DNA from: CAZCJA01 sp964499015
GTDB lineage: Bacteria > Elusimicrobiota > Elusimicrobia > F11
DNA length: 17,155 nucleotides
Assembly: GCA_964499015.1 (NCBI GenBank)
Contig: CAZCJA010000049.1
Coordinates: 1-17,155 of the forward strand
Direction of reading: 5' to 3'
Of the stretch, positions 1 through 6,757 are shown piece by piece. The translations under genes and the position numbers were made by a program. Under the pieces are notes generated by a model that worked only from the letters and a program-made list of their open reading frames with translations, ran no database searches and was not told the DNA's origin. Each line of letters opens with the position of its first letter. Within the stretch, counting starts at the first letter, position 1.

Positions 1-288
1 GTGCGAGTAGGTGTGGCTGGCCACTTCATGGCCGCGGGCAGCCACCTCTTTGGCCACTGCGGGGCGGTTTTTCACCTGTTCGCCGAGCATGAAAAACGTG
101 GCTTTGACGTTGTATTTATCGAGGAGGTCCAGAAATTCCCTGGTTTGCGGACCCGGGCCGTCGTCGAAGGTGAGAGCGATGCGTTTTTCCGTTACGGGGC
201 CGGACGTTAAAAAGTCGCCCGGTTTTGGCGCCGCCAAAACAGACGAGAGAAATAGAAAGGAAAATAAGAAAGCGATTGGCTTTTTCAA
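1..288 (-). CDS. Polysaccharide deacetylase (NodB domain), secreted; 3' part outside the window
   Basis: Only the first 96 codons are present; the gene continues past base 1. It starts with a hydrophobic signal peptide (residues 1-20, likely cleavage around VLA-A) and then carries the NodB-fold motif 1, LTFDDGPGPQT. D42 is the expected catalytic base and D43 the metal ligand. The window edge falls in motif 2, SHTYSH, with metal-binding H92 and H96. Family members remove N- or O-acetyl groups from chitin-like polymers, peptidoglycan or exopolysaccharide outside the cytoplasm; the substrate here cannot be told. The start is TTG at 286-288, directly preceded in frame by TAA, so no earlier start is possible. 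TTG overlaps the TGA of the upstream gene (TTGA), suggesting translational coupling. Motifs are clear; the missing C-terminal half leaves completeness unknown. Confidence 0.9.
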   Translation of the reverse strand, partial: MKKPIAFLFSFLFLSSVLAAPKPGDFLTSGPVTEKRIALTFDDGPGPQTREFLDLLDKYNVKATFFMLGEQVKNRPAVAKEVAARGHEVASHTYSH

Positions 289-1211
289 TTAAGTTGCGGA
301 TCCCAGAACGAGACGACGGATTCTTGGTCGGTAACAGCCCCATCTCTGGAGACGTTTACCGCCACTTTGCCGCGCACCATGCCTCGCACCGAGTAAATAA
401 TGCTCCCCCATTCCACCCGCCAGCCGGAGCGGGTCTCTTCAACGCGCACCGCGGGCCAACGGTTGTCTTTCATAAATTCTTGAACGAGCGGAGAGTTTAA
501 ACTTTTTTGAACCGGAAAATCGCTGCCGGGTTGAGGAGAACGGCCCAGAAACGTTACGTTACCGCTCCAGATATCGATCTCATAGTGGCGATAATCATTT
601 GTTTTTTGATCGAGCGCCAGCGCCCGCCATGAAAGCGGGCTTGAGATCGACGGAACCGCGGTGACCATATCGCCCGAGCCCTGCGTTAACTTCGCCGCGT
701 ATCCGCGCCCGGTCGCCATCAGCATAAAATAGACAACCCACATTCCCCAAACGGGCGCGGTGGCCTTCCATCCATGAAGCTCTTTCTTATGCAAAAACCA
801 CAACGCGCCGATCGTCAACGCCACGGGGAACAAATTGAGCGAACCGGCCAAATCCCAGGAGAAACTGGCGAGGCTGAACGGTGAGAACAAGGGAACGCCG
901 TAACTGGTGAGGTAGTCGCAAAAAACGTGCAACGCCAAGGGAATCGAGTAATGGAAAGCGCGTTCATTAAACGAACCTTTGTCCCATTTTTTTAACAACG
1001 CACTGTAGAAAATCACCTGGAGAAAAAGCCCGATGAACGAATGGGTAATCCCGCGATGCTGAAACACGTGCGCCCATCCCCCGAAGACGTTCATGATCAC
1101 GTCCAAATCCGGAGCGAGGCCCAGCAGTCCCATAACAAGAAAACGGCGCGGAGAGGCTTTCACAGCCTTCGCGGAAACGGCGCCGATTAAACAATGTGTC
1201 AACGGGTCCAT
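285..1211 (-). CDS. Membrane-bound metal-dependent hydrolase, YdjM/DUF457 family
   Basis: 308 residues. The N-terminus MDPLTHCLIG, then GLAPDLDV (D35, D37), QHRGITHS (H52, H57) and HVFCDYLTSYG (H95, D99) match the conserved His/Asp pattern of the YdjM/DUF457 family, inner-membrane proteins annotated as putative metal-dependent hydrolases. Family substrates are unknown. Several hydrophobic helices fill residues about 25-180; the C-terminal 120 residues are soluble with beta-rich character and probably face the periplasm. The start ATG has a good ribosome site (GAGGA five bases upstream) and overlaps the end of the upstream M50B-like gene by 13 bases; its stop overlaps the start of the deacetylase. 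It is an internal gene of the leftward operon. Confidence 0.82.
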   Translation of the reverse strand: MDPLTHCLIGAVSAKAVKASPRRFLVMGLLGLAPDLDVIMNVFGGWAHVFQHRGITHSFIGLFLQVIFYSALLKKWDKGSFNERAFHYSIPLALHVFCDYLTSYGVPLFSPFSLASFSWDLAGSLNLFPVALTIGALWFLHKKELHGWKATAPVWGMWVVYFMLMATGRGYAAKLTQGSGDMVTAVPSISSPLSWRALALDQKTNDYRHYEIDIWSGNVTFLGRSPQPGSDFPVQKSLNSPLVQEFMKDNRWPAVRVEETRSGWRVEWGSIIYSVRGMVRGKVAVNVSRDGAVTDQESVVSFWDPQLN

Positions 1212-1912
1212 GATTTCCTCTTAATTTCCTTCCATTGCGTCTGGGCGATAAAAAACCCTTTTTTCCAAACCACAGCGGTTTCTTGGCCGATGGCTTTCAC
1301 ATACTGCCGGGCGGTAGGGGTCCGACTAAATAAGGATATCCCCAAAACGCCCAAAATCAACAGGTTGGCCAAGCCAATCAATACCACCGATAGAAAAAGC
1401 CCTAAAACCTTCAGATCCGGTTGGCGGCCATGGATCGCATGGAACGTCAAAAACAGGTGAAAAGCGACGGTGAACCCCAACAAAAACTGGAAACTAGCCG
1501 TTAAAGCCGGCGCGTTCCACCAGTTGCGTATCAGCGCATAAAGGAGCACCACAAACGCGCCATAAATCGGAAAAATATAGGGGGCCAAAGCCACGAGGGC
1601 GTTTGATTTTGACATCTGCACTTCCCCGCCCTTGGCGCTTGCTTTAAACGAGTGAATTCGAGCGCCCGTGGCGATCCCTGAAATTGCGTGGGTCAATTCA
1701 TGCCCAAAAACATAGACCCACATGGGTTTTGCGATGAATAGATCAAGCGCGATGTACACAACGGCTCCCGCTCCGTACATGCCCCACGCTTTCCAGCCAT
1801 GCGCCCCAACCGCCGGCACAAGCAACGCGGTTTCGCGCATAACCGCCCATAGAAGCGGCAAGAGCGCCAGAGCAATGAGCCAATTGCGGGAAGCGCGAAG
1901 GATTTTTTTCAT
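1199..1912 (-). CDS. M50B-like zinc metallopeptidase, integral membrane
   Basis: 237 residues. The sequence FGHELTHAISGIATGARI places an HExxH zinc-binding motif (H71, E72, H75) in a membrane helix and is followed by a Gly-rich turn, the layout of the M50/M50B (S2P-like) intramembrane peptidases. Hydrophobic segments lie at about 10-33, 46-62, 64-80, 105-128, 140-160 and 175-198. The short soluble insert SFKASAKGGEVQMSKSN follows the motif, as in M50B proteins. No second metal-ligand motif (such as NPDG) is obvious, which fits the M50B subgroup better than classical RseP. Substrate unknown. Its ATG shares four bases with the upstream stop (ATGA), and it overlaps the next gene by 13 bases. Activity is inferred from the motif only. 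Confidence 0.72.
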   Translation of the reverse strand: MKKILRASRNWLIALALLPLLWAVMRETALLVPAVGAHGWKAWGMYGAGAVVYIALDLFIAKPMWVYVFGHELTHAISGIATGARIHSFKASAKGGEVQMSKSNALVALAPYIFPIYGAFVVLLYALIRNWWNAPALTASFQFLLGFTVAFHLFLTFHAIHGRQPDLKVLGLFLSVVLIGLANLLILGVLGISLFSRTPTARQYVKAIGQETAVVWKKGFFIAQTQWKEIKRKSWTR

Positions 1913-2358
1913 TCAAACATGTAATCGTCGAATGGGATGTTTTGGGCCCGAAGTTCTTCCTTCCACAGAGCCAGCGCTTCGGGAGCCTTTTGGCGGGCCG
2001 CCTTCACCCATTTGGATTCCGGCGGGCTGAACAGCTCGTACGTGTCTTTGTACCACTGATACGCGTATTTCAAAGACGACTCGTTGAGCTGAAAATTGCG
2101 TTCGAACTCGAGAGCGGCGGCGCGTGTTGCGTAATCTTCCGCAGAAACATCCAATGCGCTCTTTTCTTTCTCGTATACCTCGTTCAAATAAAGGGCTTTT
2201 TTCGCCGGATCCTTATGCCATTCCATGTATTTTTCAGCTTCCTGGAAGGAGCTTTTGGCCCGGACGGACACATCAATATAAAGCACCGCGTAGACGAAAA
2301 GAATTCCTGCTAAAACAACGCCGGCGGCGGTGGCCCACCGCTTTTGCGGCTCCGTCAC
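1909..2358 (-). CDS. Membrane-anchored protein of unknown function (149 aa)
   Basis: I do not recognise a family. The protein has a short basic N-terminus, one hydrophobic helix at about residues 10-30, and then a mostly helical, charged exported region rich in Glu, Lys, Ala and Tyr (for example EAEKYMEWHKDPAKKALYL and YAYQWYKDTYELF). This would be a bitopic inner-membrane protein with a soluble periplasmic domain of about 115 residues. The start is GTG at 2356-2358, which overlaps the TGA of the receiver gene (GTGA); its own TGA overlaps the M50B-like start (ATGA). The tight coupling to a receiver and a membrane protease suggests an accessory or substrate role for one of them, but nothing in the sequence proves it. 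Confidence 0.75.
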   Translation of the reverse strand: MTEPQKRWATAAGVVLAGILFVYAVLYIDVSVRAKSSFQEAEKYMEWHKDPAKKALYLNEVYEKEKSALDVSAEDYATRAAALEFERNFQLNESSLKYAYQWYKDTYELFSPPESKWVKAARQKAPEALALWKEELRAQNIPFDDYMFE

Positions 2359-2846
2359 ATGAGGTCCTTGAACCGCTCGTTGTCCAGATCGGTGTTTTTG
2401 CGCTGGCGGATGACCCGTTCTTCGGAGGTGAACGTGTTCATGAGGGTGTGAATTTTAGAGGTGAATTGGCTGGGACGCAAAGGCTTCTCCAAGAAACCGA
2501 TGACATTGCGTTCCTGTTGAAGCATGGCCTTGGTGGAGGCGTCAAATCCATGACCGGAAATAAGCAGGACGGGAATGTTGGCTGTTTCTGGATCGCTTTG
2601 CAGCGCCCGAACCAGCTCGAAGCCGCCGCCGTTGGGCATCATCATGTCGGAAATAATCAAATCGGGTTTGAATTGGCGGGCCCCTTCGACAATGTTGCGG
2701 CCGTCGCGGCCGCTGCGCACGCGAAAGCCCTCAATTTCAAGGGTGGTCTGGATGAAATGGCGCACGGTTTCATCGTCATCCAAAACCATGATGTGCTTGT
2801 TCGCCGGATCTTCTTTTTCTTTAGCGATGGGCTTATTTACGGACAC
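2355..2846 (-). CDS. Stand-alone response regulator receiver (CheY-like)
   Basis: 163 residues with one receiver domain at about 18-137 and no DNA-binding or enzymatic output domain. The acidic pocket is DDD (23-25), the predicted phosphorylation site is D67 in LIISDMMMP, the switch Ser is S97 in LLISGHG, and the conserved Lys is K121 in the EKP motif. All key residues are therefore present and phosphorylation is expected. A 15-residue N-terminal extension and a charged C-terminal tail of about 25 residues flank the domain. The start is GTG (2844-2846), inside the last codons of panD (14-base overlap). The likely phosphodonor is the histidine kinase at 5363-6757 in the same array, although orphan pairing elsewhere is possible. 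Confidence 0.9.
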   Translation of the reverse strand: MSVNKPIAKEKEDPANKHIMVLDDDETVRHFIQTTLEIEGFRVRSGRDGRNIVEGARQFKPDLIISDMMMPNGGGFELVRALQSDPETANIPVLLISGHGFDASTKAMLQQERNVIGFLEKPLRPSQFTSKIHTLMNTFTSEERVIRQRKNTDLDNERFKDLM

Positions 2847-3183
2847 GGTTTTTCTCGTCCACGTGCACGAAGTTGGGTTTTAGTTTAGAGGCGGCTTTGT
2901 CTTCCAGCCAAGCAATCGACATGATGATAAGTTTATCACCGGTCACGCCCAAACGAGCGGCGGCGCCGTTCAAGCCGACAACGCCGGAATTGCGGCGGCC
3001 TTTGATTACATAAGTCTCAAAGCGCTGGCCATTGGATAGATTCGCCACGAGAACCATTTCATTCTCGTAAATTCCGGCGGCTTCCATAAGCGCGGAGTCC
3101 ACTTCGATGCTCCCCTGGTAATCAAGCCGGCTGTGGGTGATGGTAGCGCGATGAATTTTCGCGCGGCACATGCGTCGTAACAT
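2833..3183 (-). CDS. panD: Aspartate 1-decarboxylase, pyruvoyl-dependent proenzyme
   Basis: 116 residues, the usual PanD length. The N-terminus MLRRMCRAKIHRATITHSRLDYQGSI is typical. The autocleavage pair is G24-S25; S25 becomes the pyruvoyl group of the alpha chain. TYVIKG carries the conserved catalytic Tyr, and NGAAARLGVTGD matches the conserved NGAAAR-(L/H)xGD region. PanD decarboxylates L-aspartate to beta-alanine for pantothenate and coenzyme A synthesis in the cytoplasm. No panB, panC or panE is nearby; instead it sits between a HAMP protein and a receiver gene, which is an unusual setting. The spacing from the HAMP gene is 19 bases, and the downstream receiver gene overlaps it by 14 bases. 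Confidence 0.95.
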   Translation of the reverse strand: MLRRMCRAKIHRATITHSRLDYQGSIEVDSALMEAAGIYENEMVLVANLSNGQRFETYVIKGRRNSGVVGLNGAAARLGVTGDKLIIMSIAWLEDKAASKLKPNFVHVDEKNRVRK

Positions 3184-3202
3184 AGGAATCGGAGTTTACA
3201 AC

Positions 3203-3784
3203 TTAGATTTTGAGTTGCGGAGGGGTGTTACGCAGCTCGACGGCAAGCCGGTCGATTTCGTCGGCCGCGGCGGCTTGGCCGGAAGAGCGAAGTTTGGCTG
3301 CTAACGCGGTCAATTTTTCCACATTGGCGGCGCCGGTTTCACGCTCCTTGCGCACTTTGTTGCGCAAGCTGACCAATGCCTGATTAAACATGTCGGCGGT
3401 TTCCTTAAATTCATCGTGTTTACGCAGTTTTACATGCATCGTCAAATCGCCGTGGTCACGCATTGATTCCAGGGTTTTTTCAAAACGATAAATCGGACCG
3501 GCAATAAAATGCGAAAAGAATAAGGAGAGCCCGAAGGTAATGGCGAGCGCGAGGACGCTCAAATAAGCGATGTTGTCTTTGAGGACCTGGACGGAAGCAA
3601 TGGCATCTTCGCCCGAAAGCATTCCGGACTCGATCATTCTGGACACCATCGAGTTGCCCCAAAACCAAATAATACCGACGGAGCAGGCAAGAAAGCAGAA
3701 AACCACCATGCTGAACTTAAATTGAAACTGGGTCTTGATGATTTTTACACCGAAAAAACGGCTCGGTTGACCTGTTGACGCCAT
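3203..3784 (-). CDS. Membrane protein with HAMP domain and short coiled coil
   Basis: 193 residues. Two membrane helices (about 24-43 and 72-93) enclose a small periplasmic loop of about 28 residues. A HAMP domain follows (about 94-143, beginning FIAGPIYRFEKTLESM, with the conserved Gly-Pro and the DEF motif at the start of helix 2), then a coiled coil to about residue 185 (KVRKERETGAANVEKLTALAAKL). There is no kinase, methyl-accepting or cyclase output domain, so it looks like a truncated sensor or adaptor that could couple a membrane signal to a partner by coiled-coil contact. The ATG has a strong ribosome site (AAGGGAGG, four bases spacing). It is the first gene after the 66-base gap that follows the PilZ gene. 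Confidence 0.82.
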   Translation of the reverse strand: MASTGQPSRFFGVKIIKTQFQFKFSMVVFCFLACSVGIIWFWGNSMVSRMIESGMLSGEDAIASVQVLKDNIAYLSVLALAITFGLSLFFSHFIAGPIYRFEKTLESMRDHGDLTMHVKLRKHDEFKETADMFNQALVSLRNKVRKERETGAANVEKLTALAAKLRSSGQAAAADEIDRLAVELRNTPPQLKI

Positions 3785-3840
3785 TCGTCCTCCCTTAATT
3801 CGATGTTCTAAGTCTATCAGAAGTTGTTTGTTTAATCGGC

Positions 3841-3854
3841 GTGATTTTAATCAC
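3841..3854. promoter_or_regulatory. 14-base perfect palindrome between the PilZ and HAMP genes
   Basis: GTGATTTTAATCAC is a perfect dyad (GTGATT-TT-AATCAC) that includes the stop codon of the PilZ gene and lies about 55 bases upstream of the HAMP gene start. It lacks a T-run on either side, so it is not an intrinsic terminator. It could be an operator for a dimeric regulator or a weak RNA hairpin. The 66-base gap is the only place in the central array with room for an internal promoter, but no convincing -35/-10 pair was seen. Function is inference. Confidence 0.35.
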
Positions 3855-4201
3855 CGCGAGAGCGGAATTCCACCCTCAAACGCCAGGGCCGCGATCACAT
3901 CGCGCAGGGTTTCCGTGTCCACCACATCATCAAAGGCGATGCCCGCCACGTAATAGCCTTCCTCATATGTGACGCGAATAACGCGCGCGCGCAAGTTGTC
4001 GAATTGCGCGCCGTCGTGCAGCGCGAACGTGACGTACACCACGCTCGCGACTTTCATCGGGAAGCGCGTCTCCAACACGAGGCCGCCCGCGCTCAAATCC
4101 AAAATCCGTCCCCACCCCTCACGCGAAAGACCGCTGGGGAAACGCAGGCCCGCGGGCACGCTGGTCGCAAAACGAGGATATTGCCGGCGCTCAGCGTCCA
4201 C
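3851..4201 (-). CDS. PilZ domain protein (probable c-di-GMP binder)
   Basis: 116 residues, essentially a single PilZ domain. The RxxxR motif is R6-QYP-R10 near the start (ERRQYPRF), and the second motif D/NxSxxG is D35-L-S37-A-G-G40 (ILDLSAGG). Both c-di-GMP-binding signatures are intact, so it should bind the second messenger in the cytoplasm. The downstream target is unknown. The start chosen is GTG at 4199-4201, because AAAGGAG lies six bases upstream and the RxxxR motif then begins at residue 6; a longer ATG reading from 4297 would add an Arg/Cys-rich N-terminus unlike PilZ proteins and overlap the previous gene by over 100 bases. It overlaps the pseudo-receiver gene by 11 bases. Confidence 0.87.
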   Translation of the reverse strand: MDAERRQYPRFATSVPAGLRFPSGLSREGWGRILDLSAGGLVLETRFPMKVASVVYVTFALHDGAQFDNLRARVIRVTYEEGYYVAGIAFDDVVDTETLRDVIAALAFEGGIPLSR

Positions 4202-5363
4202 GGCCCGCTCCTTTCCACACCGATTCAAAACGCGCGAGCGGCACCGACACCATGCGCGGGTCGCCGCCCGAAACAAACCACATGCGGCGGAAGCCAATGC
4301 CCACGCCCGAGGGCAAGACGCCTTCGGTCATCGCCGGACCCACCGGATACGGGCCTTTCCACACCAAACCGTCGCCGGAGCGTTCCAATTTAGCCGCCTG
4401 CAACGGCGCGCCGCCGATCACCCACAAATCGGAACCGTCGGCGGTTAAGCCCGCCGGTTTCGGGATGATGCTTTTAATGGTCTCGAGAACCCTTAAATCG
4501 ACGCCGTGGCGATACAAGAGCCCCGTTTCGCCGTCGGTAGACCACACGTCTTGGCCGTCCCAGGCAAGCCCCGTCGGGTTCGAACCCGGCGCGGCGGTGC
4601 TGTTCAGCGAAGGCAAACCGACTGCGCGATGGCGGCTGCGCAGTTTCAAATCGGAATCGATGGTGACGAAGTTTTCCGGAGTCGAACAAATTAAAATCGG
4701 CTGGCCTTCCTGCGATTTGTAAATCGAGTCGGCGTTCAGTATGCGGAATTTCCTGAACAGCCCTTTGCCCAGTGTGTACTGGGTAATCGTGGACTCAAAC
4801 CAGTCACCCACCCATAACGAACGGCCATCCCACTGCAGGCCCGACAGGTGCGCCGAGCCGAGCGACACGTCATGCGGCGGCGGGCCGTTGAGCAAATCCA
4901 CAAACAATTTAGCGGGAAACACGAGCAGAAGCGCCGCGAGTACATACGCGAGCGGCGAAATCCGCCTTTTCTGAATAACTTTTTCCGTGAAGAGCGTACG
5001 CTTGTTCTTGAGCGCCGCGCGTTTGGCCGCGGCAAGAACGTCAAAGCGCGTGAAAGGGCGTGCCACGCAGTCAAACGCGCCCGCGCGCAAACATTCGAGG
5101 GCAGCCGCGGAATTTTCCTTATCCATTGTCACGAGATACGGCGTCACCGGCGCATGGGCTTTGAGAACCGAGGATAAATTGTGCAGCTCATCCGGGTGAT
5201 TGGGTTTTTCGGCAATCACCAACGCCGGCGCGTCGGCCTGAATGCGCTCGAACGCATTCTCCAGTGAGTCCATAATTTCGCAGGTCACGCTGACGGAGGA
5301 AAAAACTTTTTGCAGCTGCGCCGCGTCGCGCTTCGGCAAGGCCACCAGCATCACGCGCGACAT
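4191..5363 (-). CDS. Degenerate receiver fused through a TM helix to a propeller-like domain
   Basis: 390 residues. Residues 1-120 have the length and hydrophobic pattern of a receiver (MSRVMLVAL ... APALVIAE ... LRAGAFDCVARPF), but the acidic pair at the end of strand 1 is absent (ALPKRD), the phospho-acceptor position is E52 rather than Asp, and the KP motif is RP (102-103); this is a pseudo-receiver. One membrane helix spans about 137-157. The C-terminal 230 residues, predicted periplasmic, hold recurring blades: SGLQWDGRSLWVGD (174-187), TGLAWDGQDVWSTDG (264-278), AGLTADGSDLWVIGG (304-318) and SGVGIGFRRMWFVSGG (352-367). This resembles NHL/SMP-30-type beta-propellers. The start overlaps the kinase stop by one base (TAATG). 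The combination suggests signalling across the membrane without phosphorylation. Domain calls are from motif reading. Confidence 0.75.
   Translation of the reverse strand: MSRVMLVALPKRDAAQLQKVFSSVSVTCEIMDSLENAFERIQADAPALVIAEKPNHPDELHNLSSVLKAHAPVTPYLVTMDKENSAAALECLRAGAFDCVARPFTRFDVLAAAKRAALKNKRTLFTEKVIQKRRISPLAYVLAALLLVFPAKLFVDLLNGPPPHDVSLGSAHLSGLQWDGRSLWVGDWFESTITQYTLGKGLFRKFRILNADSIYKSQEGQPILICSTPENFVTIDSDLKLRSRHRAVGLPSLNSTAAPGSNPTGLAWDGQDVWSTDGETGLLYRHGVDLRVLETIKSIIPKPAGLTADGSDLWVIGGAPLQAAKLERSGDGLVWKGPYPVGPAMTEGVLPSGVGIGFRRMWFVSGGDPRMVSVPLARFESVWKGAGRGR
4208..4214 (-). promoter_or_regulatory. Ribosome binding site that fixes the PilZ start
   Basis: On the minus strand this reads AAAGGAG, six bases before the GTG at 4199-4201. 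It lies inside the last codons of the upstream gene, which ends at 4191, and is the main reason for choosing the short GTG form of the PilZ protein. Confidence 0.65.
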
Positions 5364-6757
5364 TAGGCGGCCCCGGCCGCCGTGGCGGCCTTTTTAATGG
5401 GCAAGTCCACTTTGAAAGTGGTCCCGTGCTCATTGGTCTGCACGACGTCCAATTGTCCCCCATGAAGCCCCACATAGCGGCGCGCGCGCGACAAGCTCAG
5501 ACCTTGACGGCCCTCTTTGGTGGTCATGAACGGCTGAAAAAGCCGCGGCTGAACGTGATCGGGCACGCCTTTGCCGGTGTCTTTAATAATCAACTGCACT
5601 TGGCCTTGGTTGGCCATGTTGCGCAAGGTGATTTCAATTTGCCCCGTTTCGTTTGGAATCGCCTCAAGCGCGTTGCGCAGCAGCGCGGTCACGACAAAAC
5701 GCAGAAGTTCCTCATCACCCTGGATCGTCGGCATCGGGTCATCCGCATGAACTTCCACGTTTAACGTAGGGCGGCGATCGGTGTACAGTTCGGCGAGCGC
5801 CTCATTGACCAAGTCTTTGATCTGCACCGCGGACGCGGAGATTTGACGGCGGCCGGTGAGGTGCATGTAATCGTCCAGCGTGCGCGTTAAGTCCTGAAAT
5901 TGTTTCTGCAGTGTGCGGAAGTTTTCGGTGAGAGCTCCGCCGCCTTCCATCATGAGCTTCAGCCGCGCTTTCCACGTCGCCTCCGATTTCGTTTCGGGAT
6001 CGAGAAAGCCCAAGCGTTCCAGCGTCAGGAACAACTGTCCTTGCGCCGATACCAGCGCCGCCCGGACGCGATGCGCAACGCCCTTGGCGAACATTTCTTC
6101 TTCGGCCCAGGAAAGTTCTTGCTTGCGGCGCAGAGCGACCTCCATGTCGTCTAAAAGTTTCTTCTGCATTTGGGAAATTTCCTGCTGTTTATCGGTCAAA
6201 AGCTGGGTGTTGGATTCGGTAAAGAGCGAGCGCAGGTTTGACAGGCGCGTCTCCAAATCCTTGAGCTCGTTTTTCAATCCTTCATGCGTTTCAGAAAAAT
6301 ATTTAATGTCGTCTTGGCGGACGCGCTCGTGAACAAGGCGGTCGCTGTTGCTCTGTTGCTCCTGCTCCACCATGCGTTTGCGCAAAAATTCGTTTTCCTC
6401 CTCCAACTGGGCCGCGCGCGCCGCGAGGCTTTTGATTTCCTCTTCACCTTCATCGATGTTTTTGCGGGCGGTGCCGAGTTCGTTCTGCAGCGACAGCGTG
6501 CGCGTGCGCAGCTCGTCTCCGGGCACGCCCATCAGCGAACGCAGCAGTTCGTTTTCGTCCTTGGACAGGCGTTCTTTGCCCTGCACATCCTCATAAAACG
6601 CGGCGATCCCTTTTTCGAGATTGTGCAGGTCCGTCAGATATTCCTTATAGACCAACTCTTTTTCGGATTCGGAAATCGTCGGGATCGCCCACAAGCGCTG
6701 CGCGAGCTGCTCTTTGAATTTGCGCAGGAGAGTCTGCCAGTCGACCGCGGTGCTCAT
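5363..6757 (-). CDS. Soluble histidine kinase with long coiled coil
   Basis: 464 residues, no membrane helix. Residues about 70-220 are a charged coiled coil with no recognised sensor domain. The probable H box is AKGVAHRVRAALVSA, with H229 as candidate phospho-site. The HATPase domain (about 340-455) has an N box (LLRNALEAI, N362), a G1 box (DTGKGV, D393), an F box (LFQPFMTTKEG) and a G2 box (GRQGLSLSRA). The residue after the phospho-His is Arg where HisKA proteins usually have Glu. The start is ATG at 6755-6757, overlapping the LysM gene stop (TGATG); an upstream in-frame ATG at 6838 was rejected because it would read 27 codons through the LysM coding end. Likely partners are the receiver at 2355-2846 or the pseudo-receiver next to it. 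Confidence 0.83.
   Translation of the reverse strand: MSTAVDWQTLLRKFKEQLAQRLWAIPTISESEKELVYKEYLTDLHNLEKGIAAFYEDVQGKERLSKDENELLRSLMGVPGDELRTRTLSLQNELGTARKNIDEGEEEIKSLAARAAQLEEENEFLRKRMVEQEQQSNSDRLVHERVRQDDIKYFSETHEGLKNELKDLETRLSNLRSLFTESNTQLLTDKQQEISQMQKKLLDDMEVALRRKQELSWAEEEMFAKGVAHRVRAALVSAQGQLFLTLERLGFLDPETKSEATWKARLKLMMEGGGALTENFRTLQKQFQDLTRTLDDYMHLTGRRQISASAVQIKDLVNEALAELYTDRRPTLNVEVHADDPMPTIQGDEELLRFVVTALLRNALEAIPNETGQIEITLRNMANQGQVQLIIKDTGKGVPDHVQPRLFQPFMTTKEGRQGLSLSRARRYVGLHGGQLDVVQTNEHGTTFKVDLPIKKAATAAGAA

Noticed and set aside
2124..2888. 254-codon open frame on the plus strand
   Set aside because: It lies opposite the receiver, the orphan membrane gene and panD, has low-complexity His/Phe/Gly-rich translation and no ribosome site; it is an antisense shadow.
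4202..4297. Longer N-terminus for the PilZ protein
   Set aside because: The added residues are Arg/Cys-rich antisense-like sequence inside the upstream gene, while GTG 4201 has a ribosome site and places the RxxxR motif at the N-terminus.
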